The position numbers were made by a program, and so were the translations under genes. 64,000 nucleotides of DNA, taken from positions 1-64,000 of the forward strand of contig UQHL01000011.1 of the NCBI GenBank assembly GCA_900540805.1, given 5' to 3'. The stretch's first letter is position 1. Each line of letters opens with the position of its first letter. The notes beneath the pieces are model-generated. The model did not search any database. It was not told the origin of the DNA and saw nothing but the letters and a program-made list of their open reading frames with translations. The DNA comes from an uncultured Eubacteriales bacterium (GTDB lineage Bacteria; Bacillota; Clostridia; Christensenellales; Borkfalkiaceae). Positions 7,951-16,913 of this stretch are shown one piece after another.

Positions 7951-8025
7951 GCGGGAATAGCTCAGTGGTAGAGCGTTACCTTGCCAAGGTAAATGTCGCG
8001 GGTTCAAGTCTCGTTTCCCGCTCCA
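7951..8025 (+). tRNA. tRNA-Gly(GCC), copy 1
   Basis: This is a 75-nt cloverleaf with encoded CCA. The acceptor is GCGGGAA/TTCCCGC, the D arm GCTCAGTGGTAGAGC, the anticodon loop TTGCCAA (GCC) and the T loop TTCAAGT. It is identical to the copy at 8379-8453. Confidence 0.97.
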
Positions 8026-8034
8026 ATTCATCAG

Positions 8035-8084
8035 GATCCGAATCTGAAACCGATTTCGATCGGCGGTATGGTCGGATCTTTTTT
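8035..8084 (+). terminator. Terminator after first tRNA-Gly
   Basis: GATCCGA (8035-8041) pairs with TCGGATC (8072-8078), an inner CCGAT/ATCGG hairpin adds pairs, and TTTTTT follows. It separates the first tRNA-Gly from the next tRNA unit. Confidence 0.8.
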
Positions 8085-8235
8085 ATTGCAATCATTCCGA
8101 TTCCTTTGGGCTTCCCCCTTCGTAAAGCCGCAAGGCTTCCAAGGGCCAAAACCCGCGAGAGATTTCATGCGGGAAATATGTTCCTTTTTTCGTAAAATTT
8201 TTCTCAAAAAATTTTTTGAAAGCCTTAAAAAATGC

Positions 8236-8264
8236 TTGCAATTCAGGGCGAGATATGATATAGT
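8236..8264 (+). promoter_or_regulatory. Promoter of tRNA-Val/Gly/Cys unit
   Basis: TTGCAA, a 17-bp spacer and TATAGT lie 12 bp before the tRNA-Val 5' end. It shares a 14-bp core with the promoter at 7879. Confidence 0.75.
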
Positions 8265-8276
8265 ATATAGGCTTTC

Positions 8277-8352
8277 GGAAGTTTAGCTCAGCTGGGAGAG
8301 CATCTGCCTTACAAGCAGAGGGTCATAGGTTCGATCCCTATAACTTCCACCA
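8277..8352 (+). tRNA. tRNA-Val(UAC)
   Basis: This 76-nt cloverleaf with CCA has acceptor GGAAGTT/AACTTCC and anticodon loop CTTACAA (anticodon UAC, codon GUA). It is the first of three tRNAs likely made as one transcript. Confidence 0.97.
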
Positions 8353-8378
8353 ACAGAAAAACAGTGCGGACGGAGTAT

Positions 8379-8453
8379 GCGGGAATAGCTCAGTGGTAGA
8401 GCGTTACCTTGCCAAGGTAAATGTCGCGGGTTCAAGTCTCGTTTCCCGCTCCA
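8379..8453 (+). tRNA. tRNA-Gly(GCC), copy 2
   Basis: This copy is identical over 75 nt to the tRNA at 7951-8025 and lies 26 bp after tRNA-Val. Two copies of the same isoacceptor within 430 bp suggest a recent local duplication. Confidence 0.97.
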
Positions 8454-8512
8454 ATTTATAAAAGTTCGCGCTGTTTTTTTCTACTCCCCCACCCGTAAAA
8501 GAAGGGAGTTTC

Positions 8513-8587
8513 GGCGCTATAGCCAAGTGGTAAGGCAAAGGTCTGCAAAACCTTTATTCCCCGGTTCAAATCCGGGTGGCGCCTCCA
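8513..8587 (+). tRNA. tRNA-Cys(GCA)
   Basis: This 75-nt cloverleaf with CCA has acceptor GGCGCTA/TGGCGCC, anticodon loop CTGCAAA (GCA) and T arm CCCGG-TTCAAAT-CCGGG. It is last in the tRNA unit and is followed directly by a terminator. Confidence 0.97.
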
Positions 8588-8622
8588 AAAAGAGCACATT
8601 CGTAATACGAATGTGCTCTTTT
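8588..8622 (+). terminator. Terminator of tRNA-Val/Gly/Cys unit
   Basis: A perfect 15-bp stem (AAAAGAGCACATTCG with its complement) around the loop TAATA ends in TTTT, immediately after tRNA-Cys. Confidence 0.92.
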
Positions 8623-8824
8623 CAATAAATTTATCCGTTTCAAAAAATACTTTATCCATAAACGGTTTCTACGACTTTTCCGATTTTGCATAAATCGGAG
8701 CTTTAACGGTTAATTTAAGATGGAGTTTGTTTTGCCGTCTCCGCTATTCAAGGTTTTTTGTTTTTCGGTTTGAAAAGCGTTTGTGCAATACATAAAAAGA
8801 TATATCCCCAAGCAGAGGTGTCCT

Positions 8825-9388
8825 ATGTGCGGAAGATTTGAATTTAACTTAAGCGATCCTTATATGCAGTCCGTTTTCAAAGACCTGCAAGGAAGGCACA
8901 ATTACGAGCTTTTACATTCCGGCGAGATTTTCCCTACCGACAGCGTCCCCGCTCTCGTGATGAAAAACGGAGCGGTTGTCTCCGAAATTCTCACCTGGGG
9001 CTACGAAAAATTTAACGAAAAAGGCGTAATCATCAACGCCCGCAGCGAAACCGTCACCGAAAAGCCGATGTTTCGACGGGACTTTTTCGAGCGGCGTTGT
9101 CTGCTTCCCGCATCGGGGTTTTACGAATGGTCGCCCGAAAAGCGCAAATACCTCTTTTCCCGCCCCGACGGAAAACCCGTTTTTTTGGGCGGGTTTTATA
9201 AAAAACAATCCGATAAAAAAGCCTTCATTATTCTGACGAAAGAAGCGACGGCTCCCGTGAGCCGATTTCACAATCGTATTCCCATTCTGATCGATGAAGC
9301 GAATATAGAGGACTGGTTGGGCGATATAGATTTCGCTTTTCACTACGTTCAGACGGACTATCCTTCCGCGCTCGTCTTTCACTCTTAA
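8825..9388 (+). CDS. SRAP/HMCES-type abasic-site protein (YedK-like)
   Basis: SRAP proteins form a covalent thiazolidine link to abasic sites in single-stranded DNA and shield them during replication. The start must be the ATG at 8825 because Cys2 is the reactive residue once Met1 is removed; AGAGGTG lies 4 nt upstream. The 187-residue protein has MCGRF, N71 in INARSET, E101 in ASGFYEW and H149 in RFHNRIPI, the four active-site positions of the family. It is slightly shorter than the E. coli protein. It lies alone after the tRNA cluster with a terminator behind it. No SOS box was recognised. Confidence 0.93.
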   Translation: MCGRFEFNLSDPYMQSVFKDLQGRHNYELLHSGEIFPTDSVPALVMKNGAVVSEILTWGYEKFNEKGVIINARSETVTEKPMFRRDFFERRCLLPASGFYEWSPEKRKYLFSRPDGKPVFLGGFYKKQSDKKAFIILTKEATAPVSRFHNRIPILIDEANIEDWLGDIDFAFHYVQTDYPSALVFHS

Positions 9389-9440
9389 GCAGCAAGAGTG
9401 CTGCGGGAGGGAAAGTTTACTTTATTTTTCAGCTTGTCTT

Positions 9441-9475
9441 AAGCTCGGCGCTTGGATTACAAGCGCCGAGCTTTT
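9441..9475 (+). terminator. Terminator after SRAP gene
   Basis: AAGCTCGGCGCTTG / CAAGCGCCGAGCTT around the loop GATTA is followed by TTTTTGTTT, 52 bp after the SRAP stop. It also lies just beyond the convergent Rieske gene. Confidence 0.92.
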
Positions 9476-9485
9476 TGTTTATATT

Positions 9486-10940
9486 TCAATTTTCGGGGTC
9501 TTCCCGACGATATTTACAGCTTTTTGTCGAGGGTTCGGAAATGACGTTTCCGTAAATATCGAACCGCGACCCATGACAGGGACAATCCCAAGTATTTGTC
9601 TCCCCGTTCCATTTCAATTCGCAGTGCATATGCGGGCACTTGTTTCCGATCACGTGTAATTCTCCCGAAAGGTCACGATAAACCGCGCGTTTCTTTCCGT
9701 GATGGAACACGATCATTCCGCTTCCCGCGGGCACGTCCTTCGCCGTCTTCAGCGTTATACGGCAATACCCCAGAAAAATCCCCCCGACATTGGTCAGGGC
9801 GTTGGAGACAAAATCCCCGAAAGACTTTTTAATATGCCTTTGCGGCGAAAAGATCTCCGCATAGGGATTTTCCTTTCCGAGAAGGAGGTCGGTCAATACG
9901 GACGCGCATACCATGGCATTGGTCATACCCCATTTATTGAACCCTGTCACCACGTATATGCCCTCGAGACTTTTAGAATATTTTCCCGCCATAGGCATAC
10001 CGTCAAACGTCATTACGTCCTCCGCGCACCAGCGGTGCGTGACGTTTTTTCTCCCAAACAGCTTGTCGGCGCTGCTTTCGAGAGCGGCAAAGTGCCTTTT
10101 GTCGTCGATTCTGCCCGTGCGGTGATCGCCGCCGCCTAAAAGCGTGCCCTCCGCATAGGGACGAACCGACAGCCCGTCCTCCCGTTCGTCGAGGTACATG
10201 TCTTCCGCGCCCTTCCCGCTTACCGCGATCGTATAGGACATGGACTGCCTCAATTTCATAAAATATCCGCCATGCGAATTGATCATCGGATAATGCGTCG
10301 CCACGATTATTTTTTTTGCATAAATCGATCCTCCGTCCGTACGAAGAATTTTCTTTTTCGGATCGATATCAACCACCCGCGTGTCTTCGAAAATCTCAAA
10401 CCTCACGGGCAGCGCCGACAAAAATTTCAGCGGGTCGAAGAGATATTGTCCGCTCATTTTCAAAGCGCAGCTTTCCTTAAAAAGCTCGGGGCTTTCCACA
10501 ACCTCGCAGTCCGCTCCCACCCGCCGCAATACTCTGTGCAGTGCTTCTATCTTATAACGGCGGTCTTCGGAAAAAATATATCCGTCCCTTTCCGCCCAGT
10601 CGCATTCGATTCCGTACCGATGCACAAGCTCTTCGAAAAGTCGGATTCCCTCCGTTTGGGAACGGTAATACAATTCCGTCACACGCTGTCCGTAACGCTC
10701 GAATAATTCGCTGTAAACGCAGCCCTGGTTGGCCGAAGTTTTTGCCGTAGTCCTTCCCGTCGTCCCTGAAAACAGCCTGTCCGCCTCTAAAAGCGTAACC
10801 TCTTGTCCCGCTTCCGCAAGCCGAAAAGCCGTAAGATACCCCGCGATACCGCCGCCGACTACGACGATATCACGATCGGCGTCTTTTTTAAGCTGCGGAT
10901 ATTTTTTCGTCTTTCTTTGCCAAACCGATCGATACTCCAC
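9486..10940 (-). CDS. FAD-dependent oxidoreductase with C-terminal Rieske domain
   Basis: The 484-residue protein combines a DAO-family FAD domain with a Rieske [2Fe-2S] domain. The FAD domain has the Rossmann motif VVVGGGIAGYLTAFRLAEAG near residues 26-45 and the late FAD-binding GIYVVTGFNKWGMTNAM. The Rieske ligands are C435-x-H437 and C453-x-x-H456 in CPCHGSRFD. This architecture occurs widely in Bacillota as putative amine or thiol oxidoreductases, but no substrate is established from the sequence. It starts at GTG with an AAGGGGAAAG ribosome site. A TGG-TATAAA extended -10 lies upstream. It appears monocistronic. Confidence 0.9.
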   Translation of the reverse strand: MEYRSVWQRKTKKYPQLKKDADRDIVVVGGGIAGYLTAFRLAEAGQEVTLLEADRLFSGTTGRTTAKTSANQGCVYSELFERYGQRVTELYYRSQTEGIRLFEELVHRYGIECDWAERDGYIFSEDRRYKIEALHRVLRRVGADCEVVESPELFKESCALKMSGQYLFDPLKFLSALPVRFEIFEDTRVVDIDPKKKILRTDGGSIYAKKIIVATHYPMINSHGGYFMKLRQSMSYTIAVSGKGAEDMYLDEREDGLSVRPYAEGTLLGGGDHRTGRIDDKRHFAALESSADKLFGRKNVTHRWCAEDVMTFDGMPMAGKYSKSLEGIYVVTGFNKWGMTNAMVCASVLTDLLLGKENPYAEIFSPQRHIKKSFGDFVSNALTNVGGIFLGYCRITLKTAKDVPAGSGMIVFHHGKKRAVYRDLSGELHVIGNKCPHMHCELKWNGETNTWDCPCHGSRFDIYGNVISEPSTKSCKYRREDPEN

Positions 10941-11025
10941 TTTACTTTCCCCTTCTGTCGTTTATACCATTAGTTTAACCATAGAAAAAGGCAGTCATAC
11001 GACATTTTATATTTTTGGGACACAC

Positions 11026-11067
11026 AAAAAGCCCGCCGACGTCAAAAGGACGCCTGCGGGCTTTTTT
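11026..11067 (-). terminator. Terminator of lacI-GH2 unit
   Basis: On the minus strand AAGCCCGCAGGCGTCC pairs with GGACGTC-type bases and GCGGGCTT and ends in TTTTTG, 27 bp beyond the GH2 stop. Confidence 0.85.
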
Positions 11068-11093
11068 CGAGACTTTGCTCCGATTTGAAAATA

Positions 11094-12842
11094 CTATTTA
11101 TTGCCTTGTGTGATTTCTTTTATTTTTGCCGTATCAAATTTACGTTTCCGGTCGGCATAAAGCAATCCGTTGACTTCCTGCTGGACGTCCGTGAGCTGCG
11201 TATAGCAGAACCCCTGAAAATCCGCGCCATAAACCCCGCGAAGCAGGTCGGCGTAACGGGATAAAAATTCCGTCTCGTCGGCCGCGCCCGAATTATAGCC
11301 CCAATTTCCGTCCCCTTCCGTTTCCCGTAGCGCAATACCGCCGAATTCCGTAAACAGGATGGGCTGTCCCGCGTATTTGCAATTTTCGGCCATCAGCTTG
11401 CGCCCCTGCGGGTACAGACCGTCAGGCTCCGGCCGGCCGTATTTCTTCGAAAAATCCGAACTGTCGAAGGCGTAGTCGTGCACGGAGACAACGTCGGTCG
11501 TATCTACGTTTTCCCAGCCGTCATTGGTCGAAATCAGACGGCTGCCGTCTATCGCTTTGGTCAAGTAATAAAGCGCCCGCGCGTAGTTCTGCTGATCGCG
11601 GTCGGAAAGAATTTTTCTTACGCCCCAGCTTTCGTTAAGCGGCACATAACAAATATTTGAAGTAAAGTTTTGCGCCGTTGCCAGGATCTCCTGCCATTCC
11701 CTCGTCTGCGCCGCGATCTCGCCGGCATTGAATTGGTAGGCGGACGGCATTTCGCACCAGGTCAGGAAACCGAGCTCCTCCGCATAATAATAGAAATACG
11801 GATCTTCCAGCTTCTGGTGCTTTCTGGCGCCGTTGAAGCCCATTTCTTTGGCGAGCAGGATATCCTCTTTAACCGCGTCGGCGCTCGGCGGGGTAAGGCC
11901 GCTCTCGGGCCAATAGCCCTGATCGAGAATGAGCCTCTGATACAATTTCCGGCCGTTCAGACACACGTTTCCCGACCCGTCCACGGAAATTTTGCGAAGG
12001 CCGAAGCGCGTGTGTGCAGTATCCGCTTCCCTGCCCCCGTCAAACAGTTTGAAATCGACGTAAAATAAATTCGGCTGTTCGGGCGTCCAAAAGAAGCTTT
12101 CATCCACAAAATCCAGTTCCATCAGCCGCACAGTATAGCGCGTATGCTTCCCGTCGAGAGAAATACGCTGTTTTTTTATCCTTTGACCGTCGTAGGAGAC
12201 AAGAATCTCCACCTCGTCCGCCTTGCCGTATAACGTGGAAAGCTCGCCCGAAAAAGAACAGGTATCCGTATCGGGGATTAAAGAATAGGCGGAAATGCAG
12301 TCCGTACCGAAAAAATCGATCCAGACGCTTTGCCAGATCCCCGTATTAGGGATATACCAACAGCCGAATTTTTTGCCCGTCCAGCTCTGTTTGCCGCGAG
12401 GGATAGAGGGATCGAGCGGATCGCGGCAACGCACGACAATCGAATTTTCCCCTGCCGTCAAAAAGTCGGTGATATCGGCGGAAAAGGGCGAATATCCGCC
12501 CGTATGCGTTGCGGCACAGCCGCCGTTTATCCACACCTGCGTCTCATAATCGCAGGCGTTAAAACAAAGCAGCGCCCTTTTTTTCGCAAACTCCGCCCCG
12601 ACAAAAAAAGTACGGCGATACCATACCGTTTCGTGAAATTCTTCTTCTTTTATCCCGCTCGCGGCGTACTGATAGGAAAAGGGAACGTTGATCTTTCTAT
12701 TCAACGCAACCCTGCCCGTGGGTAAGCCACGTTTTTCCCCGTCGTTTTCGTCGTCAAGCTCAAATTCCCATTCGCCGTTGAGCGGCAGCCATTCGTCGCG
12801 CCTAAACTGCGGACGCGGATATTCGTTTCTTTCAAAGCTCAT
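11094..12842 (-). CDS. Glycoside hydrolase family 2 protein
   Basis: This is a predicted retaining beta-glycosidase (beta-galactosidase, glucuronidase or mannosidase type). The 582-residue protein has the GH2 sugar-binding domain at the N-terminus (LNGEWEFELDDEND, then FNACDYETQVWING), an Ig-like domain, and a TIM barrel with acid/base E404 in PLNESWG and nucleophile E499 in ILFTEFGG. Residues that would separate the specificities cannot be judged reliably. It has no signal peptide, so it should act in the cytoplasm. It follows lacI by 123 bp on the same strand and is probably controlled by that repressor. Confidence 0.92.
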   Translation of the reverse strand: MSFERNEYPRPQFRRDEWLPLNGEWEFELDDENDGEKRGLPTGRVALNRKINVPFSYQYAASGIKEEEFHETVWYRRTFFVGAEFAKKRALLCFNACDYETQVWINGGCAATHTGGYSPFSADITDFLTAGENSIVVRCRDPLDPSIPRGKQSWTGKKFGCWYIPNTGIWQSVWIDFFGTDCISAYSLIPDTDTCSFSGELSTLYGKADEVEILVSYDGQRIKKQRISLDGKHTRYTVRLMELDFVDESFFWTPEQPNLFYVDFKLFDGGREADTAHTRFGLRKISVDGSGNVCLNGRKLYQRLILDQGYWPESGLTPPSADAVKEDILLAKEMGFNGARKHQKLEDPYFYYYAEELGFLTWCEMPSAYQFNAGEIAAQTREWQEILATAQNFTSNICYVPLNESWGVRKILSDRDQQNYARALYYLTKAIDGSRLISTNDGWENVDTTDVVSVHDYAFDSSDFSKKYGRPEPDGLYPQGRKLMAENCKYAGQPILFTEFGGIALRETEGDGNWGYNSGAADETEFLSRYADLLRGVYGADFQGFCYTQLTDVQQEVNGLLYADRKRKFDTAKIKEITQGNK

Positions 12843-12965
12843 ATGTTTTCCTTTTTTATAAAATTTTTATCTTGCTTTTTATAAAGCACATTTACAAATA
12901 TGTTGTAATATTCCGCTTTCGCGTGGATTTTATACTTGGGTTTATTGCCTGCCGAACCGAATTTT

Positions 12966-13934
12966 TCAGGCCGTGAAGCCCTCGCAGAGCATGACCTCCA
13001 CCTTTTCAGCGATCCGATCCTCTTTTTCGTCCTCCACCTTGGGCAAAAACAGCTCGAGCGCCAAGGCGATATACCGCGCCTTATTGACGCCGATCGTCGT
13101 AATGCGGAAAGGAAAGCCGATATCCGACTGCAAATCGTCGTATCCGATTACCTTTACCTCCCCCCTTCCGAGCTTTTTCATTATACTTATAAAGCGGAAC
13201 GCGACCATGTCGCAGGAGCAAAAAATCCCGTCGGGAATTTTTTCCTCCTCTTGCAAACTTCGGAATATCTCTTCCAAATCTTTGGTATTATCGATCAGCA
13301 GCGGCGCGACGCCCGTGCTTTGCAGAGTATCGCAAAACCCTTTGAAGCGGTCGTCGATACAAGTGACGCCGAGCCCTTCCGCTACGTAGGCGAAGCTTTT
13401 ACATCCGTCTTTCAAAAGCCGTTCGGCGGCGAGACGGCCGCCTTGAACGTCATCCGTAACGAGATAATCCAGCTCCTGCATATCGGTGCGGCGGCCGAGA
13501 ATCAAAAGCGGCACCCCGTAATTTTTGACGACGACGCCCAGCCCGTCGTCCGCTTCCAGAAAGCTGATTACGCCAACCGCACCCATGGACAGCGCCGAAC
13601 GGTAAACCTCTTCGGTAATGGTCGGGCTATCGGCAAAAATCGTCTGTAAGGAATATCCCCTCGCCTGAACTTCACGATGCAGATAATCGATCATGACCGC
13701 GAAATAGACATTAACCAAGCAGTCGAATACCACAGCGATATTTTTCGTCTTTCCCATCCGAAGGGAAATCGCCGCATTGTTGGGTACGTAATTCAGTTTA
13801 TCAGCCGCCGCCAGCACAGCCGCCTTTGTCTTTTTTGAAATATAGCCTTGATTTCTGAATACTCTCGAAACCGTCTGTGCCGTAACCCGAGCCTCCAGCG
13901 CTATATCTTTGATCGTGACTCTGTTTCTGCGCAA
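12966..13934 (-). CDS. LacI-family transcriptional regulator
   Basis: The 322-residue repressor has an N-terminal helix-turn-helix (VTIKDIALEARVTAQTVSRV, residues 6-25) with the hinge LNYVPNNAAISLR, then a periplasmic-binding-protein-like effector domain. The start is TTG at 13934 behind a GGGGGG ribosome site; no ATG lies closer. The promoter at 13985-14012 is followed by the palindrome TTAACGTTAA, a classic LacI-family operator core, which suggests autoregulation. The downstream GH2 gene is the obvious target; its sugar effector is unknown. Confidence 0.93.
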   Translation of the reverse strand: MRRNRVTIKDIALEARVTAQTVSRVFRNQGYISKKTKAAVLAAADKLNYVPNNAAISLRMGKTKNIAVVFDCLVNVYFAVMIDYLHREVQARGYSLQTIFADSPTITEEVYRSALSMGAVGVISFLEADDGLGVVVKNYGVPLLILGRRTDMQELDYLVTDDVQGGRLAAERLLKDGCKSFAYVAEGLGVTCIDDRFKGFCDTLQSTGVAPLLIDNTKDLEEIFRSLQEEEKIPDGIFCSCDMVAFRFISIMKKLGRGEVKVIGYDDLQSDIGFPFRITTIGVNKARYIALALELFLPKVEDEKEDRIAEKVEVMLCEGFTA

Positions 13935-13958
13935 ATTTTATTATCCCCCCCGAAAATA

Positions 13959-13968
13959 TTAACGTTAA
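13959..13968. promoter_or_regulatory. LacI-type operator
   Basis: TTAACGTTAA is a perfect palindrome with the central CG typical of LacI-family operators, and an imperfect extension continues on both sides. It lies just downstream of the predicted lacI transcription start, where bound repressor would block the promoter. Confidence 0.65.
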
Positions 13969-13984
13969 CATATTTCATTTCTCT

Positions 13985-14012
13985 ATTATAGCATAAAAAC
14001 AAAATTTGTCAA
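13985..14012 (-). promoter_or_regulatory. Promoter of lacI-GH2 unit
   Basis: Minus-strand TTGACA (14007-14012), a 16-bp spacer and TATAAT (13985-13990) with an extended TGC element lie 51 bp before the TTG start. Confidence 0.85.
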
Positions 14013-14091
14013 TAGTTTTTCAACACTTTTCACAAATGGATTCTCTTTTAGATTTCGCTTAATAATTTAGAATTAGAATTCATGAAATTTA

Positions 14092-14120
14092 TTGACTTTT
14101 TCATCGGGATATGATATAAT
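14092..14120 (+). promoter_or_regulatory. tRNA-Leu promoter
   Basis: TTGACT, a 17-bp spacer and TATAAT lie 47 bp before the tRNA-Leu 5' end. Confidence 0.85.
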
Positions 14121-14167
14121 CTTGGACAGAGTGAGCTACAAATCTCTCTCAAACAAAAAACGCCTTT

Positions 14168-14256
14168 GCCCGCGTGGCGGAATAGGCAGACGCAAAGGAC
14201 TTAAAATCCTTCGGGGCTAAAACCCCGTGCCGGTTCAAGTCCGGCCGCGGGCACCA
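14168..14256 (+). tRNA. tRNA-Leu(UAA)
   Basis: This 89-nt class II tRNA with encoded CCA has acceptor GCCCGCG/CGCGGGC, anticodon loop CTTAAAA (UAA), a long variable arm (CGGGG-CTAAAA-CCCCG) and a T arm with TTCAAGT. Confidence 0.97.
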
Positions 14257-14262
14257 AATCGG

Positions 14263-14311
14263 AACAATTCGAACCATTTAGTAATTTTACAATGGTTTCG
14301 GATTGTTTTTT
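14263..14311 (+). terminator. tRNA-Leu terminator
   Basis: AACAATTCGAACCATT pairs with AATGGTTTCGGATTGTT across a 12-nt loop and runs into TTTTT, 7 nt after the tRNA CCA. The next 135 bp hold no gene. Confidence 0.8.
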
Positions 14312-14445
14312 ATATAAACTTTAAAGATTTTTATAACACAAAAATATGATAAACTTACTTGGATTGATTGATAACCTTTTAGTTTTCATAAAAATGTTAA
14401 ATGTTGCCGGCATAAAATCTAATCTATAAAAATTTTTTTACTTAC

Positions 14446-14483
14446 AAAAACAGACGATTATCAATGAAAATCGCCTGTTTTTT
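14446..14483 (-). terminator. Terminator of catabolic operon 1
   Basis: On the minus strand AAACAGGCGATT pairs with AATCGTCTGTTT (one mismatch) and ends in TTTTTG, 25 bp beyond the GH38 stop. This marks the 3' end of the long operon. Confidence 0.85.
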
Positions 14484-14507
14484 ATCCATTTTGAAAAATG
14501 TTTTTTA

Positions 14508-16913
14508 TTATATGATTAATCTTTCAGCTTCCGTTGCCTTCCCTTCCGTAAAGACAACCGTTTTTACTTCATATTTTTTTAGATGTACTGTCAGTTTTTC
14601 CCGTCCTATCGTCAATACTGTATCCGCTTCTTTGCAGCTGTTATTTAGAAGCCTAAAAATATAGCCTTTTCCCGATTGATTTTTTTTGATAGTCACGATA
14701 CAGACGTTTTTATTGTCGATTGAAATTTTCATTTTTCTCGTTGTTTTACAGCAGCCGAGCGGGAAAACGTTGAGCGAATAGGGTTTTTGATTAAATTCCT
14801 GCGCGAGCCTCTCCAACTCGTTTTCCTGTGCAGGCAGAAGCCTGAAATGGAAATTCCGTTCACCCTGATCGATCTTTTTAACAAATCTATCGGACGGGAT
14901 TAGAGGACGGTCAAGGATAGGATGAGCACAGTATGACACACCTCGCGTCAAAGACAAATATAAGGTACCGTTTTCAAAATGGCCGGCGTACTGACAGTCG
15001 TTGAGCACCGCGATGCAGCCCTCTTCGCCTTTCAAAGCCACGAAACGATGCGCGACGTTTTCCCGCCCGTCTTCGAAAAGCTCCTGATATCCGAAAGCCG
15101 TCTGCCCGATCAAGTTGCCGCCACACGCAAAGGGAATCGCGAGCTTAACAAATTTATCCGCTTCCCCGAAAAAGAGATCTACATCCACATCGATATAATC
15201 GGCGGCCTTATAAATTTTATACACGATCCTCGCTGCGGTACGCTCCTTTTCAAAAAAAGCCTCTACGCTCAGATAGATTTCCCCATCCTCTATTACCCTA
15301 ACGCTTTCCAGACCTTTGAAAATCCCCGACTCCCCTTTCGATAGCTCAAAAGCTTCGCCGCACGTCCCCATACGCTTCAGTTCTTTCTCGCTCATCCCCC
15401 AAGGATCGGGAGTATCCGAAAACATGATGGGCAGAAAAGCGTCTTTCACCCATTCTCTTCCGTCCGTTTGAAAGCTTTTCAAAAGCCCGCTTTTTCGGTC
15501 TATCTCCACAAACTTGTGCCCGTCCCGATAAACGAATGAATCAGGAGAAATTTTTTTTACTTTTTTTTCAAAAGAAACGGTTACGCTGAATCGTGTAATG
15601 TCCAGAGGCCTGAGTTTTCCGCGGAACACAATACGTTTTCGCCAATCAAGACTGAGGTTACTTTCCTCTTTTATCTCCTGACAAGGAAGAGTGCTTCCAC
15701 TCTCGTCCATCAGTATAATTTTTGAGACGAGCGTCTCACTCCAATTTTGTTCCGCGAGCATAAATTCGCACTCAATCTCGGTTTCAAACTCATAAGCGTT
15801 GGGATTGAATACTAAAATCGGAATTTCGCCCTCTTTGGCGACGGACAGATTTGTCGCCAGGGCAAAAAACGCCCGATTCTTGAGCTTATCGATTTCCAGC
15901 AGACCGTGATCTAAAAGGGCGAGTCCGTGTTTTTCCCCTGCCCTGATCGAAGTGCCGGGAAGGATATCGTGAAACTCCGCAGAGAGAAGGTCTTCGACAA
16001 CGACGTCAAGTTGTTCCTGCGGATACTCGATAAGCCCTTTCAAACTTGCGACAGACAACATTTTTTCGGTCATATACAGTTGATTTTCAAGTTCTATGTG
16101 TTTAATTTTAAGAAGGCTCATAGAAGTATAACAGCCGGGCATAGAGATCAGCAAAGATTTGTCAAAGCGATATTGGGGCTCCGATCCGCTGAAAAAATTT
16201 TCGGGCGTCGAATGGAATATCTCCTGTCCGTCTTCTTTCATTAAAAGTTCGATTTCAGCAAGATCTTTTTTTGACGGGCCGCCGCCGTGATTTCCAACGC
16301 CCCATAAAACGCAGGCGGAATTTTCCCCCTGCCTATCTATTCTTTCCTTAATGGCTTTTGCGCTCTCCCCCAAAGGCGTGTTATATGTTTCGCTTCTCAA
16401 TACCTTTACGGTACTGCCGTCGAATCCTTCCCAAAGGAAGTTTTCCTTTTCCAACGGCAGCTGAAATTTAGAAGGGCGGCAGACCATATAGCTATCCTGA
16501 CCGCACTTTCTCATGATCTGCACAAGCCCTCTGGTATGTCCGAACGGATCGAAATTAATGGCTGTCGTCGGTTTTATTCCAAATTTTTCCTCAAAATATT
16601 TCTGTCCCACCAAAATCTGTCTGACAAAACTTTCGCCCGAAGGCATATTACAATCGGGCTGGAGATACCATCCGCCCATGATATGCCATTTCTTTTTTTT
16701 AACCAGCTGTTTAATTCGTTCGAACAGATCGGGTGCATACACTTCTACGTATCGGTATGCCGACGCTTCATTGTGGCAAAAGATATAATCGAATTCATCC
16801 GCCAGCTCTGCCGCGGAACGGAAGGTGGATAAAATTGCGCCGACCCCTTCAGGCCAATCCCATTGCCATACGGGATCGATATGGGCATTGCAAATCAAAT
16901 GTACTTCTTTCAT
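14508..16913 (-). CDS. GH38 alpha-mannosidase
   Basis: This zinc-dependent retaining alpha-mannosidase has 801 residues. Zinc ligands H11 and D13 sit in NAHIDPVWQWDW, the nucleophile D122 in INFDPFGH, and a further conserved His in SAEFHDILPGTSIR. The C-terminal beta domains follow. There is no signal peptide, so it should trim imported mannosides in the cytoplasm. Its ATG overlaps the stop of the AraC gene by four bases (ATGA), so translation is coupled, and it is the last gene of the operon. GH38 members from Bacillota act on alpha-1,2/1,3/1,6 linkages; the linkage here is not predictable. Confidence 0.94.
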   Translation of the reverse strand: MKEVHLICNAHIDPVWQWDWPEGVGAILSTFRSAAELADEFDYIFCHNEASAYRYVEVYAPDLFERIKQLVKKKKWHIMGGWYLQPDCNMPSGESFVRQILVGQKYFEEKFGIKPTTAINFDPFGHTRGLVQIMRKCGQDSYMVCRPSKFQLPLEKENFLWEGFDGSTVKVLRSETYNTPLGESAKAIKERIDRQGENSACVLWGVGNHGGGPSKKDLAEIELLMKEDGQEIFHSTPENFFSGSEPQYRFDKSLLISMPGCYTSMSLLKIKHIELENQLYMTEKMLSVASLKGLIEYPQEQLDVVVEDLLSAEFHDILPGTSIRAGEKHGLALLDHGLLEIDKLKNRAFFALATNLSVAKEGEIPILVFNPNAYEFETEIECEFMLAEQNWSETLVSKIILMDESGSTLPCQEIKEESNLSLDWRKRIVFRGKLRPLDITRFSVTVSFEKKVKKISPDSFVYRDGHKFVEIDRKSGLLKSFQTDGREWVKDAFLPIMFSDTPDPWGMSEKELKRMGTCGEAFELSKGESGIFKGLESVRVIEDGEIYLSVEAFFEKERTAARIVYKIYKAADYIDVDVDLFFGEADKFVKLAIPFACGGNLIGQTAFGYQELFEDGRENVAHRFVALKGEEGCIAVLNDCQYAGHFENGTLYLSLTRGVSYCAHPILDRPLIPSDRFVKKIDQGERNFHFRLLPAQENELERLAQEFNQKPYSLNVFPLGCCKTTRKMKISIDNKNVCIVTIKKNQSGKGYIFRLLNNSCKEADTVLTIGREKLTVHLKKYEVKTVVFTEGKATEAERLII

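Noticed and set aside
14464..14664. Plus-strand small ORF after tRNA-Leu
   Set aside because: It overlaps the end of the GH38 gene and its terminator hairpin, without a ribosome site.
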